From JAFNAG01 sp963739235 (GTDB lineage: Bacteria > Acidobacteriota > UBA6911): DNA of 64,000 nucleotides. Location of the stretch: NCBI GenBank assembly GCA_963739235.1, contig CAVTZY010000028.1:124001-188000 (forward strand), read 5' to 3'. The position numbers were made by a program, and so were the translations under genes. Positions 28,701 to 36,821 of this stretch are shown here, piece after piece (the stretch's first letter is position 1; the number at the start of each line of letters is the position of its first letter). Below the pieces are notes generated by a model, which did not search any database, had not been told where the DNA came from, and saw nothing but the letters and a program-made list of their open reading frames with translations.

Positions 28701-29179
28701 CGGAGGCAATCTCTATACCGGGAAGGAATACAGCGATTTTCAGTTCCGGTTCGAGTTCCAGTTGACTCCGGGCGCAAACAACGGCGTGGGAATCCGTGCG
28801 CCGCTCGAAGGGGATGCTGCATATGTGGGCATGGAAATCCAGATCCTCGACGACTCGGCCCCGATATACGCCGCGCTGCAGCCGTATCAATATCACGGGT
28901 CGGTCTATGGGGTGATACCGGCTAGACGCGGCTATCATAAAGCCCGTGGGGGAGTGGAACTCCGAGGAGATCATCGCCCGGGGCTCGCACATTCAGGTGA
29001 TATTGAATGGCACCGTGATCGTGGATGGCGACATTCTTGAAGCCAGCAGGAACGGCACCATCGACCATCAACAGCACCCGGGCTTACAGCGCGCCTCCGG
29101 ACACATCGGCTGGCTGAGCCACGACTCCGTCGTGCGATTCCGTAACATCCGGATCAAAGATCTATCACCCCAGAAGTGA
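25758..29179 (+). CDS. exported HEAT-repeat protein with two DUF1080 (3-keto-disaccharide hydrolase-like) domains (multiply frameshifted)
   Basis: One protein of about 1140 residues is recovered by joining six frame segments, with slips near 26590, 27240, 28325, 28700 and 28940. ATG 25758 opens a signal peptide (MKTSGIRIASCLLLL). Residues to about 720 are HEAT repeats. Domain 1 begins GFVPMFNGKDLSGWKG and has GDSGIYLRGSPQVQIWD. Domain 2 begins FASLFNGRNLDGWIG and has NNGVGIRAPLEGDA and GYHKARG. Both are DUF1080 beta sandwiches, a family with 3-keto-glycoside hydrolase or lyase members. Every segment keeps family residues, which favours sequencing indels over decay. It follows a Gfo/Idh/MocA gene in the same orientation. 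Confidence 0.8.
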
Positions 29180-29199
29180 CGCAAAATCCGTGGAAAGTC

Positions 29200-29275
29200 G
29201 GTGTCTGATTATACTGTCCCCATTCTATCTCGTGATATTGTTTCAGATGCAAAGGGGATAGTATAACCAGACACC
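29200..29275. repeat. 22-bp inverted repeat, REP/BIME-like
   Basis: Arms 29200-29221 (GGTGTCTGATTATACTGTCC plus CC) and 29254-29275 are inverted copies with two mismatches, separated by 32 bases. The element directly follows the DUF1080 gene. It resembles the palindromic sequences mobilised by Y1 (RAYT) transposases, and one such gene is present at 60081. It could also serve as a transcript-ending hairpin. Confidence 0.55.
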
Positions 29276-29420
29276 GTGTCTAGCTATGTCGCATTCGAGG
29301 TGGCCGCAAGCGGCAACATATTCCATTTGCACCACGGATTCAGGCGGAAACTGAAGTTCCGGGAGAATTACGGATATACCGGACAAAACGATCACGGCCC
29401 ACGCCCGGATGCTACCGAAC

Positions 29421-29930
29421 TCAGTATGTTCTCAAGCCTGGTCGCCTGACAGCTCTGGTCGCGGTCCAACCGCACGTTGATTTGCCTGGTTTGAGGGAAG
29501 GAAGGAAAGTGGCAAAGAATGCGATGATCAAATGAACAGCTATGAAAATCAAGCGCATCCATGTTTCCAATTCCGCACCTCGTGATTGAGAGATAACCAC
29601 GGCATTTACGGGAAAAGTAACCAGCCAGATCAGGATTATAAGAAACACGCGCACTTGAAACACACTTATGAGTGGGCGCGACGAACTGCGGAAAAAAGTA
29701 GCAAGAACAAACGTGCAGAAACCGAAAAGCAGCCCGGGCAGTTGAATGGAACCCGGATAGCCTGGGAAAGGAATTGCGTTTTGCAGGAACCCACCTTGAA
29801 ACAGCACGACCACATAGGAGGGGCCAATTCGGCCCAAGTACACTGATAATAGGCCAACTAGAAGGCAACTCAGCGGGCAATAAAATATCAAAGCGGTTTT
29901 ATTGAGTAGCAGTCGCTGATCCCTGGTCAC
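29421..29930 (-). CDS. small polytopic membrane protein, unknown function
   Basis: 169 residues with four or five hydrophobic helices: LIFYCPLSCLLVGLLSVYL, LPGLLFGFCTFVLATFF, VFLIILIWLVTFPVNAVVI and LIFIAVHLIIAFFATFL. The C-terminus is short and basic. No family is recognised and no neighbour gives context. The ATG at 29930 has no clear ribosome site. Helix spacing and composition argue for a real gene. Confidence 0.55.
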   Translation of the reverse strand: MTRDQRLLLNKTALIFYCPLSCLLVGLLSVYLGRIGPSYVVVLFQGGFLQNAIPFPGYPGSIQLPGLLFGFCTFVLATFFRSSSRPLISVFQVRVFLIILIWLVTFPVNAVVISQSRGAELETWMRLIFIAVHLIIAFFATFLPSLKPGKSTCGWTATRAVRRPGLRTY

Positions 29931-30340
29931 GGCAACATCCTTATGCCAAATAGATTGTTACCAGACTATGTGCATCGAATGGAAAGCCGGATTGGCTCTT
30001 TTCATTGACCCGTTCGCCGCGCCGGTTCTTATTCCGGCTAATATTTCTTACGTCGGCGCCCCCGGTTATTTCAGCGTTCTTATATTTGTCGATCATACCC
30101 TCAAATTGACCACGCGGTCGCGAAAAAATTCTGTCCATCCGGGCGAGTGACGGCGAAACCGGAAACTACGAGCCTCACTGGCGTCCGAGGAGATGTCGAG
30201 GCGCTCCAGCACGCCGACACCTATTCGTGGCGCCGATCTCCGGGAAGGCCGGTTCGCAAGAGCGGCAAATTTATGAGTGGCCGACCATTTCGAGCATTTT
30301 TCGTTGATATATTGGTACGGAGATGGAGCACAATATCTGA
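29931..30340. other. 410-base intergenic region, nothing recognised
   Basis: No gene, RNA or repeat could be supported. A frame from about 30277 (HFSLIYWYGDGAQYL) is protein-like for 50 codons and overlaps the start of the next gene, so an upstream frameshifted extension of that gene is possible. Confidence 0.3.
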
Positions 30341-31699
30341 ATGTGCAGGTGGTCGGGTATGCGTTGCTGGATCCGGAATGCGACTTTGTGTTTGTCGATG
30401 GCCGCCATGGGGCGCAGCGAAGCGACAAATCAGGAGAAACCCAAGGCCAACCTCGTCGACCGAGTTGTACTTTCAGACTTCCAAAAGCGAAACCCGCAAG
30501 CAGCAAACTTCACTGTCTTCTTCCAAACCAAGATTACCGACCGCTATGATCTCGTACTCGTCTGCGCCACCGAACATCCGCCAAATCGATCTCGTCCGGA
30601 CCGCTTGTTTTTGCACCCAACGGATTTGTTCGGTGTCTACTTGGGGCAGCGTGATGGGATTCCCCAGTTTCATGCGCTGACGGTAGAGAAGGGCGGGGGC
30701 GACGGCGTGGAACTGCAGGTTGCCCATTGGAGTTCTACTGAACTCTTGATACGCCGCTTCGATCCCATGGGGAGAAGCCTGACGAGCCTGGAGCTGTTTT
30801 TTGATTCCGCGGTCCCACGGCTTCTGGAACGAGTGGAGTATACGCCATTCCGCGTAATCCGGATCATCGATCAGGGAGGCATTCCCCACTTTGTTGCGGG
30901 CGACATGAAGCAGACCTTGGTCCTGCGCCCTTCTGACAATACGGAAGGATTTACCATTGAGACTGCGGAGGAAGCAAAGTCGCTCCTCACTTCACTCGAC
31001 TTCGATGAATGGACGACACCGGGAGAATCGTTTCGATTGGTCAAGCCTGTACGGCACCCAACGCGACAATTTGGACCCGGAGGAAGCTTTCTCCTCAAAG
31101 AAGAGAATTTGACGGAGGACAGCCGGCAATACGCCCGCATCACGGAAACCACTGCCGAAGGCGTCCGCGCATTTTTGTTGCCGCAATCTACCTGGGACGA
31201 GTTTGAGAAACTCCGGGCACAGCGTGTGCGCGACGGATATAGGAGAAACGTCAGTAGAATCGAGGAGGAAATTGGACCAAGCCAGGTGGTCGGGAGCCGC
31301 CTCTGGTTCGGCAAGGGCTTCTATGATGCGGAGGGAATAACGGGAATTGGCGGATTTGGATACTTCGATTGCGAGACGCGCCGATTCGTAATTTACTCGC
31401 CTCCTGAAATTCGTAATTGGTCGGTCACTTCCATTCTCGTCGCCGGCAATAATGTATGGATGGCTACCTCCGCCGCCGGCGAGTATACCTCTTTGCCTCA
31501 CGGGCTCCTGCAATGGGAAATCGCCGAGCGGCGGGTCCATTCTTACGGATTCGACGCAGTCGTCCACTCGATGACGCAATACCGGAATGATCTCTATCTG
31601 GCCACCGATGAAGGCATCGCAGTTCTTACGAAACAGGGATTCCGGCGCTACCTGATCGATATGACAAGGGATGGCAGGCACAGGATCATCCTGCGCTGA
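30341..31699 (+). CDS. hypothetical protein, exported beta-rich protein
   Basis: 452 residues with no recognised family. The N-terminus has a weak hydrophobic stretch (CLSMAAMG) that might be part of a signal, though the start is unsure. The middle contains alternating beta-type segments, and the last 130 residues (SILVAGNNVWMATSAA, then NDLYLATDEGIAVLTKQG) look like two-component-regulator-type propeller blades. A sensor or surface role is only a guess. No partner gene is adjacent. Confidence 0.6.
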   Translation: MCRWSGMRCWIRNATLCLSMAAMGRSEATNQEKPKANLVDRVVLSDFQKRNPQAANFTVFFQTKITDRYDLVLVCATEHPPNRSRPDRLFLHPTDLFGVYLGQRDGIPQFHALTVEKGGGDGVELQVAHWSSTELLIRRFDPMGRSLTSLELFFDSAVPRLLERVEYTPFRVIRIIDQGGIPHFVAGDMKQTLVLRPSDNTEGFTIETAEEAKSLLTSLDFDEWTTPGESFRLVKPVRHPTRQFGPGGSFLLKEENLTEDSRQYARITETTAEGVRAFLLPQSTWDEFEKLRAQRVRDGYRRNVSRIEEEIGPSQVVGSRLWFGKGFYDAEGITGIGGFGYFDCETRRFVIYSPPEIRNWSVTSILVAGNNVWMATSAAGEYTSLPHGLLQWEIAERRVHSYGFDAVVHSMTQYRNDLYLATDEGIAVLTKQGFRRYLIDMTRDGRHRIILR

Positions 31700-32034
31700 A
31701 CTGCGGAGACGATTCAAATCGCCTCCAGGGCAAGAAAGCATTATTTGCCTGCCCGCGAAGCGTCGCTCCGCATTGCCCAGGTATCCGATAAGTCTGGGTC
31801 AACAACATTGTCCAGATACAACTCTAGGACTTCGCGGGAGCAATCCGATAGGACTACCGGGTGAACTGCGTTGCAGGCTTCCGGGTGGGAAGGCGCGATG
31901 AATAACGATTAGGGAACTCAGCCGCAAGCGGCGCGGAAGTCACCGGCTGTTCAGCCGGGACCAAGGCGCGCCGCCCGTCGGTCCGCAGAGCCTTGTTGCG
32001 CAGCAGCGGCTGCGTCTGTGATTAGAAGGAAGGC
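31700..32034. other. 335-base intergenic region, nothing recognised
   Basis: Between convergent genes. It holds a short GGCTGTTCAGCC hairpin but no T-tract, and no open frame with protein-like content. Confidence 0.3.
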
Positions 32035-32565
32035 CTACTTTGATTTCGTCCACCTGCCCTCGAAACTCGGAGCCCAGGTCTTCCCATCCGTCGATATTTC
32101 GCATTTAACGCTGAACGACGTATTACCTGCTGCGAAAGTCAGCGGACAGCGAGTTTGCACCGGCTTTCCTCCGCTGACACCCGTTGACAAAAAAGTCCAC
32201 GTATTGCCGGAAACAGCAATCGTGCCAGAGTCGAAGCCGCCTGCACTGTCAAAGCCCGACGTAATGTAAGTCTTCTTTACAGGATCATAGCCAAAAATGT
32301 GGACGCCTTTGAGCTCGCCCATAGGTCCCTTCTCTTCGAAGCGTCGGTCGATAAAAAATCCCCCGAGCATCTGGTTGCGATCTGTGCCCGTGACTTTGCC
32401 GCCTGGCCCTTCCGGTCCCGGCTTAACCTCTCCCTCAAGCGTCCAGTTGCCAACAAAAACCTCCAGCCTCTTTTGCTCTGGGCCAGGGTTCGGGGTCGGA
32501 GCTTGTGCAGCAGCGGTGAGAACCAGCAGGCAAACCAAACTTGGAGCTATCCACCAGTAGCGCAT
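32035..32565 (-). CDS. DUF1579-like secreted protein
   Basis: The start is ATG 32565 because AGGAGG is 5 bases upstream; an in-frame GTG at 32571 overlaps that site. The signal peptide is MRYWWIAPSLVCLLVLTAAAQ. The mature domain has LEVFVGNWTLEGEV, DRNQMLGGFFIDRRFEE and LKGVHIFGYDPVKKTYI, the pattern of DUF1579/lipocalin-like proteins common in Acidobacteria. About 176 residues, intact. Function unknown; the fold often binds small hydrophobic ligands. Confidence 0.8.
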   Translation of the reverse strand: MRYWWIAPSLVCLLVLTAAAQAPTPNPGPEQKRLEVFVGNWTLEGEVKPGPEGPGGKVTGTDRNQMLGGFFIDRRFEEKGPMGELKGVHIFGYDPVKKTYITSGFDSAGGFDSGTIAVSGNTWTFLSTGVSGGKPVQTRCPLTFAAGNTSFSVKCEISTDGKTWAPSFEGRWTKSK

Positions 32566-32956
32566 AAACACCTCCTCGGTTGTTCAACGGTTTCGGGCGT
32601 CTGCCCAACTCGTAAGTAGGCTGACCAGCGTATCAACCCTGCCAAAAGCATGCAAACATAGACGTGAGGGTCAGCCTTTCGGCTATTATCGGCACGATTG
32701 GAACGGATTGCAACCGAGTTTGTTGTCGCGATTTGGAGCGGTCATCAGATCAGTGGGACAGGCCAATACGCGATCCGCAAACTGCGGTTGAAGATCTAGA
32801 GCCGTCGTGGGACGGCATGATAGGGACGTTTCCTCAAAACCGGGTCGCGTCCCCGAATCACCTTTGATTTCTCTGTCGACCTTTTGCTTCAATGTAACGT
32901 CTAACGAATTGATCACTTTGCCGTTTAAGGATGATTTGCATAAGGAGAAACGCACC
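32566..32956. other. 391-base divergent intergenic region
   Basis: It must carry promoters for the DUF1579 gene and for the gene at 32957. A short frame ending at 32800 (IATEFVVAIWSGHQISGTGQ) looks peptide-like but has no start or homology I know. AAGGAG precedes the downstream ATG. Confidence 0.3.
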
Positions 32957-33762
32957 ATGGCTCGCTGCTTCGGGCGCATAACGTCGACCACACTTGCAGT
33001 TCTCTCCATCCTCGGTGCTGTAGGAAGACCGGCTCCTCAGGCGCCCACCGAAATTGTCGTGGTTGGCACCGTGCACGCTGTCACCAAGAAGTACTCCTCC
33101 CAGGATCTTGTCCACATCCTGCAGAGGATCAAGCCGGATGTGATTCTCTTCGAGTACCCCGCCGACATGATGACGCCTGGGTTCGAGTTTAGTCGATCGA
33201 GAAGGGTTCGCTCGAACAACAGGCAGTCCTTGATTGCGTGAAGCAGACGGGCGCAAAAATCCGGCCTTACGACATCGATGGCCGCAATTCCTATTACGAA
33301 CGCACGAATTACTTCGCACGTCAGCGGCAGTGCAACCAGGAGTTGAACGCCCAGATCGACACGAAGAAACTGAGTGCTGAGGCTCAGAAAATCGTCGATG
33401 CTCTCGATGTCGCGAATGTTAAGCGCGACGCCATTGGAAGGTCAGATCCTATGGCGATCAATTCGTTCAATGCGGACACCGCGATCAACGACAAGCAGTG
33501 GTTGATGAGTGATGGCATTCCAGAGATCGTGCGTCTGACACCGGGTTTGAAAGGATGCGAGGCATTCTGGAACACTTCGCGAGCGTACTGGATCCGGCGG
33601 AACAACGAGATGCTGCGCAACATCCGGCGATTCGCGACAGAATTCGCGGGCAAACGGCTGGTTGTGCTTTGCGGGTACGAGCACCGGTACTATTTGCGGA
33701 GCCATCTGTACGATTGGGATGAACAGCCAAGCTACGTCGTCAAGGAGTACTGGGAGTACTAG
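32957..33762 (+). CDS. exported TraB/ChaN-like protein (frameshifted)
   Basis: ATG 32957 follows AAGGAG and opens a signal peptide (MARCFGRITSTTLAVLSILG). Then comes IVVVGTVHAVTKKYSS, a GTxH-type opening shared by TraB/Tiki/ChaN-like proteins, and PDVILFEYPADMM. One slip near 33195 moves the frame to SIEKGSLEQQAVLDCVKQTG. The rest is intact to the stop, with GYEHRYYLRSHL near the C-terminus. Joined length is about 268 residues. Members are metal-dependent peptidase-like or haem-binding; none of this is proven here. Confidence 0.6.
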
Positions 33763-34360
33763 CTGCATGGCAAGTTGAGTGGTGCTTGACTCGGCGCCTC
33801 GGTGCCGTAGCTGGCTAACACCGCGCTGCACACGACGGCCGCTGCTGGGCCATCGGTGGCTGCGGGTGAGCACGAACCGTATTTAACGTTTATTTCCATC
33901 TGAAACTTGTATCGGGATTCACCCGGCAGTCCTGTAAGATTACGCTCGCGAAGTCCCGTTCGAGTCAATTACCCCCCACATGTCATCCGGCCCGAGCCGG
34001 CTATTTAAGGATTGGGGTGGTTATTGACTTGCGCTCTTGACCCGAACGCCTCGACTGAAGATCGACGACGGCGGATAGGAATGACGGGCCAGTCCGTTTG
34101 GACGGTAAGCGCAGCTCCAAGGTCGTTCGTGCTGGCGTCACCGGCCTGGAAGTTGCAACCATCGGAAAAAGCACTGGGGCAAACAGACTTAGGAACTGTG
34201 GAAGGCTCTGGAGTTCATGGCGTCGAAGGGAAATGTGACTTGGCGCTCGCGGAAGCGGGCGTCGACGAGTGAACGGTACTGCGGTATCGTTAGGATACCT
34301 GTTGCCCCTTATGACTGAAATAAACTCTGTAACCGGACGAAGTTCCCCTGAGGAGGACTC
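33763..34360. other. 598-base region without a supported gene
   Basis: A weak frame at 34012-34272 has no recognisable product. AGGAGG at 34351 serves the TTG start at 34361. No repeat or RNA was recognised. Confidence 0.3.
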
Positions 34361-34918
34361 TTGGCCACCAGAAACCAAGCTGCAACGACATCGTGGACCT
34401 TGGAAGCCACCGGCCCTAAGGCGATGCGTCCACGATTTCCCGCCGCGTACGGCGTTCCGAGGGGCGCGAAGGGACTCCTTTCCTGGTCGCATGTCAGGAA
34501 GCGTATGACCGAGGCCATGCACTACTGGGTGAGCACCGTGACCCCGGACGGTCGCCCGGCCGCGACGCCTGTCGACGGAGTCTGGCGCGACGACAGACTT
34601 TATTTCGGCGGGAGCCCCCATACTATCCGGCACCGGAATCTCTCCGCCAACCCGTCGGCCTGCATTCATCTCGAGAGTGCAAGCGACGTGGTGATTCTAC
34701 ACGGGAGAGTGCTTGAGCTGAGAGGCATGAACCACGAGCTGGCTGTCCGGCTCTCGAAGGCGTCCATCGAGAAGTACGGCTACGGTTTCAAGCCGGAAGA
34801 ATACGAGAAAACTTCCGGTATCTTCGAGTTCCGGCCGCGAAGAGCCCTCGGCTGGAAACAGTTTCCGAAGGACGTCACGCGCTGGGATCTCGATCCTGGG
34901 CCCGGTGACCAGAAGTAA
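34361..34918 (+). CDS. pyridoxamine 5'-phosphate oxidase-family flavin-binding protein
   Basis: TTG start at 34361, chosen for AGGAGG 4 bases upstream. 185 residues. The split-barrel core is MTEAMHYWVSTVTPDGRPAA, then VWRDDRLYFGGSP and NPSACIHLESASDVVILHG, the strand pattern of FMN- or F420-binding PNPOx-like proteins. The N-terminal 45 residues are an extension. The usual role is reduction or binding of flavin-linked small molecules; PLP synthesis is not implied. It stands alone. Confidence 0.75.
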   Translation: MATRNQAATTSWTLEATGPKAMRPRFPAAYGVPRGAKGLLSWSHVRKRMTEAMHYWVSTVTPDGRPAATPVDGVWRDDRLYFGGSPHTIRHRNLSANPSACIHLESASDVVILHGRVLELRGMNHELAVRLSKASIEKYGYGFKPEEYEKTSGIFEFRPRRALGWKQFPKDVTRWDLDPGPGDQK

Positions 34919-34945
34919 AGCGAGAACCTCTCCGCGAAAGATAGC

Positions 34946-35014
34946 AAGGACGAGCCGCGTATTCGATCGAGGTCCGCTCGTCTCGCTTCCCGGCCGCTCT
35001 AAATTACACCTATG
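34946..35014. repeat. imperfect direct repeat, copy 1 (partner at 35842)
   Basis: GGACGAGCCGCGTATTCGAT plus CGAGGTCC, CGCTCGTCT and CTCTAAAT occur in the same order as in the copy at 35842-35965, where extra bases are inserted. The two copies flank the DUF2284 gene and its small neighbour. Confidence 0.5.
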
Positions 35015-35042
35015 GACGCCCCGGTCATCGCCTCACCCTTCG

Positions 35043-35540
35043 TCACTCAAAAAGCACGATCCCGTAATAATTCCCTTTGCAGTCGACCGTCTTCAGGACA
35101 TCGATCGGATAGCCGTTGGCCCGGACCGTGGTATAGACATCGATCCCGCACGCCTCCAACGACGGCCGCGTTTTCTCGGCATGGCGGCAAGTCTCGGCGC
35201 ATTCCTCGCACAGGTTACAGGGGCCGGCCCCCATCCCGAACGCCTTGAAGTAGCCATCGAGGAACATCTCCCGTTCAAGCGTCACCACGATCGAGCGGAT
35301 ATCAGTGTATTCGTTGCCATGGATCAGCAGGCCTCGTTTGTAATCCCCCAGAATCCGGCGCGTCGTCTCGGGCGCCGGCGAATGCGGCGGACAGGTCAGG
35401 CATCCACCGTACCCGTCGCATCCGAACTGGCATTTCATCCGCACCCATTCAGCGGCAACGATGCTCTTCGCTGGTATGACCTTCGCTCCACGCGCGCCCA
35501 GCGCTTTCGCACGCTTGATGTATTTCGAATAGCTACGCAT
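35043..35540 (-). CDS. DUF2284 metal-binding protein
   Basis: ATG 35540 with GGGAG upstream; an in-frame TTG at 35543 is less likely. 165 residues with two cysteine clusters: CQFGCDGYGGCLTCPPHSP near residue 39 and CNLCEECAETCRHAEKTRP near 110. DUF2284 proteins carry this pattern and probably bind an Fe-S cluster or zinc; the name 'predicted metal-binding protein' is all that is known. No redox partner is adjacent. Confidence 0.85.
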   Translation of the reverse strand: MRSYSKYIKRAKALGARGAKVIPAKSIVAAEWVRMKCQFGCDGYGGCLTCPPHSPAPETTRRILGDYKRGLLIHGNEYTDIRSIVVTLEREMFLDGYFKAFGMGAGPCNLCEECAETCRHAEKTRPSLEACGIDVYTTVRANGYPIDVLKTVDCKGNYYGIVLFE

Positions 35541-35563
35541 CAATGCTCCCGTTTTGCCTTATC

Positions 35564-35797
35564 CTATTCTTTTGACGGTTTGTTTGATTTCATCAGCTCT
35601 ATATTGTCCTGCATCTCCTGAATAACCTCCGGATCTATTGAGTCGTCAGCGAGAAACCCTTGCGCGATCCTGATTGCCGTTTCCGTAAACCACAAGGCCT
35701 TCTCCCGCCTGCCGGTTGCGTGATACACGTTAGCAGACCTGCGGATAGAGTCTATATCAACGACTTCATCGCTTTTCTGCAAGAAGTTTCTATCCAT
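35564..35797 (-). CDS. small hypothetical protein, helical repeat-like
   Basis: 77 residues, ATG 35797 with AAGGGG upstream. Sequence SANVYHATGRREKALWFTET is TPR-like, and the remainder is helical and acidic. It lies 24 bases upstream of the DUF2284 gene on the same strand, so the two may be cotranscribed. Family not recognised. Confidence 0.55.
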   Translation of the reverse strand: MDRNFLQKSDEVVDIDSIRRSANVYHATGRREKALWFTETAIRIAQGFLADDSIDPEVIQEMQDNIELMKSNKPSKE

Positions 35798-35841
35798 GAT
35801 CCCCTTCTGTTTCTTTGGTTGCGGTCGGAGGCCTCCTTATG

Positions 35842-35965
35842 AAGGACGAGCCACGTTTCCGATCGAGGTCCACGCCAAGGCCTCCGCTCGTCTGCCCTCC
35901 TGGGTCCTCAGGTCCGTACTTGGGAGATTTTGGCAACTCCTCAGCCCCTCTAAATCACAGATGTG
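35842..35965. repeat. imperfect direct repeat, copy 2 (partner at 34946)
   Basis: Begins AAGGACGAGCCACGTTTCCG, continues ATCGAGGTCC and CCGCTCGTCTG and ends CCCCTCTAAATCACAG, matching copy 1 with about 50 inserted bases. The remaining 280 bases up to the promoter at 36248 contain no supported gene. Confidence 0.5.
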
Positions 35966-36247
35966 AGTTGCCCTGGCAGGATTTTACGCCCGGAAAGGGA
36001 TGGCGGTCCGGTAGCGAGGGTGGCGCTCCGAGCCTACCCACGACCAACCGCCGCTACGCTATCAACCTCGGGACGCTTACGATAAAAGCCGCCGCGAGTT
36101 CCAGCGCCTCCTCCGCGATCTCGACCACGAGAGGCGGATGGCCGCGCCGCAGGCACGACTCGAGCCTTGGCGGCGGTGAGACTTTGACTCGACAACATAC
36201 CGATTTCGCTCAATTTGCTGGCGACGAGCCGTTGCGGGACTTCTGGC

Positions 36248-36309
36248 TTGACATCCAACATAGATGTCAGTAGATTCCTATCTACGTAACACTATCAGAT
36301 AGGAATCTA
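36248..36309 (+). promoter_or_regulatory. PerR/Fur-type promoter and operator for the perR-katA pair
   Basis: TTGACA (36248-36253) and TAGATT (36271-36276) form a sigma-70 promoter with a 17-base spacer. A perfect 13-bp inverted repeat, TAGATTCCTATCT (36271-36283) and its complement (36297-36309), starts at the -10 box and ends 2 bases before the GTG start of the regulator. Binding would block RNA polymerase, so autoregulation is likely. Confidence 0.75.
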
Positions 36310-36311
36310 TT

Positions 36312-36821
36312 GTGAAAAGCGAGAAATTCAAGGTCGAGCGTCGGCTTGAGCATTTCAAGGCGGCCGCCAAGGAGGCAGGCGTCAAGCTGACGCACCAGCG
36401 GCTTGAGATCTTTCGCGAGGTCGCGTCGAGCCTGAAGCACCCAGATGCCGAGACCGTGTTCCGCTCCGTTCAGCCACGGATGCCGACGGTGTCGCTCGAC
36501 ACCGTATACCGGACGCTGTGGATGCTCAACGACCTTGGGCTGATCACCACGCTCGGCCCACGTCGGGAGAGCGTGCGCTTCGACGCCAACCTCGAACACC
36601 ACCACCATTACGTCTGCGTGCGATGCGGGCTGACGCGGGACTTCGAGAGCGCCGAGCTCAACACGCTTCGCATCCCCGATGCCGTGAAGGGATTCGGCAG
36701 CGTCGTCGCCACGCATGTCGAGGTCCGAGGCATTTGCGATAGTTGTGCAAAGAAGGAAGCCGAGAAAACGGCACCCAGGAATCCCAAACAGCCGCAAGGC
36801 CAGGTAAGGAGAAAGACATGA
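36312..36821 (+). CDS. perR: PerR-like peroxide-responsive Fur-family regulator
   Basis: GTG start at 36312 directly after the operator. 169 residues. The winged helix has LTHQRLEIFREVASSLKHPD and MPTVSLDTVYRTLWMLNDLG. The metal sites include HHHHYVCVRCG and, near the C-terminus, CDSC, the CxxC pairs that hold structural zinc. The pairing with catalase and the self-overlapping operator favour a PerR (H2O2-sensing) over an iron-sensing Fur role. The end overlaps the catalase start by ATGA. Confidence 0.85.
   Translation: MKSEKFKVERRLEHFKAAAKEAGVKLTHQRLEIFREVASSLKHPDAETVFRSVQPRMPTVSLDTVYRTLWMLNDLGLITTLGPRRESVRFDANLEHHHHYVCVRCGLTRDFESAELNTLRIPDAVKGFGSVVATHVEVRGICDSCAKKEAEKTAPRNPKQPQGQVRRKT

Noticed and set aside
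34001..34669. 222-codon minus-strand frame
   Set aside because: It runs antisense across the flavin-binding protein gene and its leader and is rich in Arg/Pro; a shadow of the real gene.
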